Shown here: piece after piece, positions 6,599 to 7,016 of the stretch
Position numbering within the stretch: the stretch's first letter is position 1
How the letters are laid out: every line of letters begins with the position of its first letter
Assembly (NCBI GenBank): GCA_913043885.1
Contig: CAJWOB010000134.1
Location: 1 to 7,016, forward strand
DNA: 7,016 nucleotides
Direction: 5' to 3'
Source of the DNA: an uncultured Spirochaetaceae bacterium
GTDB lineage: Bacteria; Spirochaetota; Spirochaetia; SZUA-6; Bin103
Program-made: the position numbers and the translations under genes
Notes under the pieces: model-generated
Database searches by the model: none
Seen by the model: the letters and a program-made list of their open reading frames with translations, nothing else
Told to the model about the DNA's origin: nothing

Positions 6599-6756
6599 CG
6601 TACTTCATTCCAAACGAACTTAATTGTTTTAATGCGTTAGAAGCAACAAATCTTCCTGATCCAGAATTAGATTCGCCTCTTTCTACAAATCCAGCCATTT
6701 CTTTATTATTTTTATTACAGCATCAATATCACAACACAGCTTTAGAGGATTTGTAA
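6577..6756 (+). other. Open frame without ATG in the AT-rich flank
   Basis: After a TGA at 6574-6576 the frame stays open for 59 codons and ends at TAA 6754-6756. The product has no methionine. It includes YFIPNELNCFNALEATNL (about 6604-6657) and PDPELDSPLSTNPAIS (about 6655-6702), with protein-like composition for such AT-rich DNA. It could be an exon or a fragment of a decayed repeat. The minus strand over the same bases also reads open from an ATG at 6698 (MAGFVERGESNSGSGRF, stop at 6536-6534), so the coding strand is not decided. I do not recognise either product. Confidence 0.25.
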
Positions 6757-6854
6757 CCATAGTTTCTACTATAATATCGAAAAATATAAGCTTGCTGAAA
6801 AGAAATTATATATTTTCGAGTTTTACATTTTCCCAAAATCTACCGTAATATTAA

Positions 6855-7016
6855 GAATGCTCAAAAACAAATAATACTACCTTGTTAGAAGGAATGTGGA
6901 CCCGCTACCTCCCTCATATTGATAAAATCAGAGAACTATTAAATAATAACATAATTGGACAAATACAATCTATATTAAAAAGAACCGTTAAAAAAATTGA
7001 GATAGAGAAACATGAA
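6855..7016 (+). CDS. Partial unknown ORF running off the right end
   Basis: The frame opens after a TAA at 6852-6854 and stays open for 54 codons to the end of the window, long for sequence this AT-rich. An ATG lies at 6894. The product is mostly helical and basic, with MWTRYLPHIDKIRELL followed by a Lys/Ile-rich stretch (VKKIEIEKHE) that could be a coiled coil or linker. No family is recognised. It may be an exon of a eukaryotic gene or part of a transposon protein; chance is not excluded. Confidence 0.3.

Larger units (their letters stand above)
6575..7016. other. AT-rich right flank, unrelated to the bacterial block
   Basis: From about 6570-6600 the base composition drops sharply to roughly 30% GC with many A and T runs, while the genes before it are strongly GC-rich. 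No bacterial family is recognisable. Short open frames occur on both strands (6577-6756 plus, 6698-6534 minus, 6855-7016 plus). A T-rich tract ending in ACAG (about 6699-6720) resembles a eukaryotic 3' splice site but is weak evidence in such AT-rich DNA. The flank is probably host or other eukaryotic sequence, or an AT-rich microbe, joined to the bacterial contig. Confidence 0.65.

Noticed and set aside
6700..6725. AATAAA-type polyadenylation signals on the minus strand
   Set aside because: Such hexamers are expected by chance in DNA this AT-rich, and no gene end is established nearby.

Overview
The window is a GC-rich bacterial block (about positions 450-6570) set between two flanks of quite different composition. 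The block has tightly packed genes with no sign of introns. It runs: a phytanoyl-CoA-dioxygenase-like/HEAT-repeat protein (+, 5' end lost), an amidase-signature enzyme (-), a small AtpZ/AtpI-like two-helix membrane protein (-, broken by a one-base homopolymer frameshift), an M81/MlrC-family metallopeptidase (+), a possible coupled 61-residue small protein (+), and a neutral-ceramidase-like hydrolase (-, 5' end lost). This mix of PhyH-HEAT proteins, M81 proteins, ceramidase-like proteins and amidases is typical, by inference only, of uncultured marine or sponge-associated lineages (SAR202-type Chloroflexota, Poribacteria, Latescibacterota and relatives). No rRNA or other phylogenetic marker is present, so the host is not settled.

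Layout. Positions 1 to about 450 are non-coding sequence of intermediate GC, dominated by a GTACCCGGTA-like word and several palindromes. From 428 to 1744 the PhyH-HEAT gene converges on the amidase (3206-1761) with a 16-base gap. The AtpZ-like gene (3558-3330) lies upstream of the amidase on the same strand and diverges from the M81 gene (3623-5098) across 64 bases. A candidate small ORF (5100-5285) starts one base after the M81 stop. It ends in a CTAG that also holds the stop of the convergent ceramidase-like gene (6598-5282). Beyond about 6570 the sequence becomes abruptly AT-rich (6575-7016), with short open frames and no bacterial gene that I recognise.

Reading the whole. Three of the four large enzymes belong to families that hydrolyse amide bonds (amidase, MlrC-type peptidase, ceramidase-like protein). 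A small catabolic set for peptidic or N-acyl substrates is therefore a reasonable hypothesis, though strand changes mean they are not one operon. Both end genes lose their N-terminal coding regions where the composition changes. The window is therefore probably a chimeric assembly (bacterial contig joined to unrelated, possibly eukaryotic, DNA) or, less likely, bacterial DNA inserted in another genome. I saw no tRNA, rRNA, CRISPR array, transposase or recognisable riboswitch.
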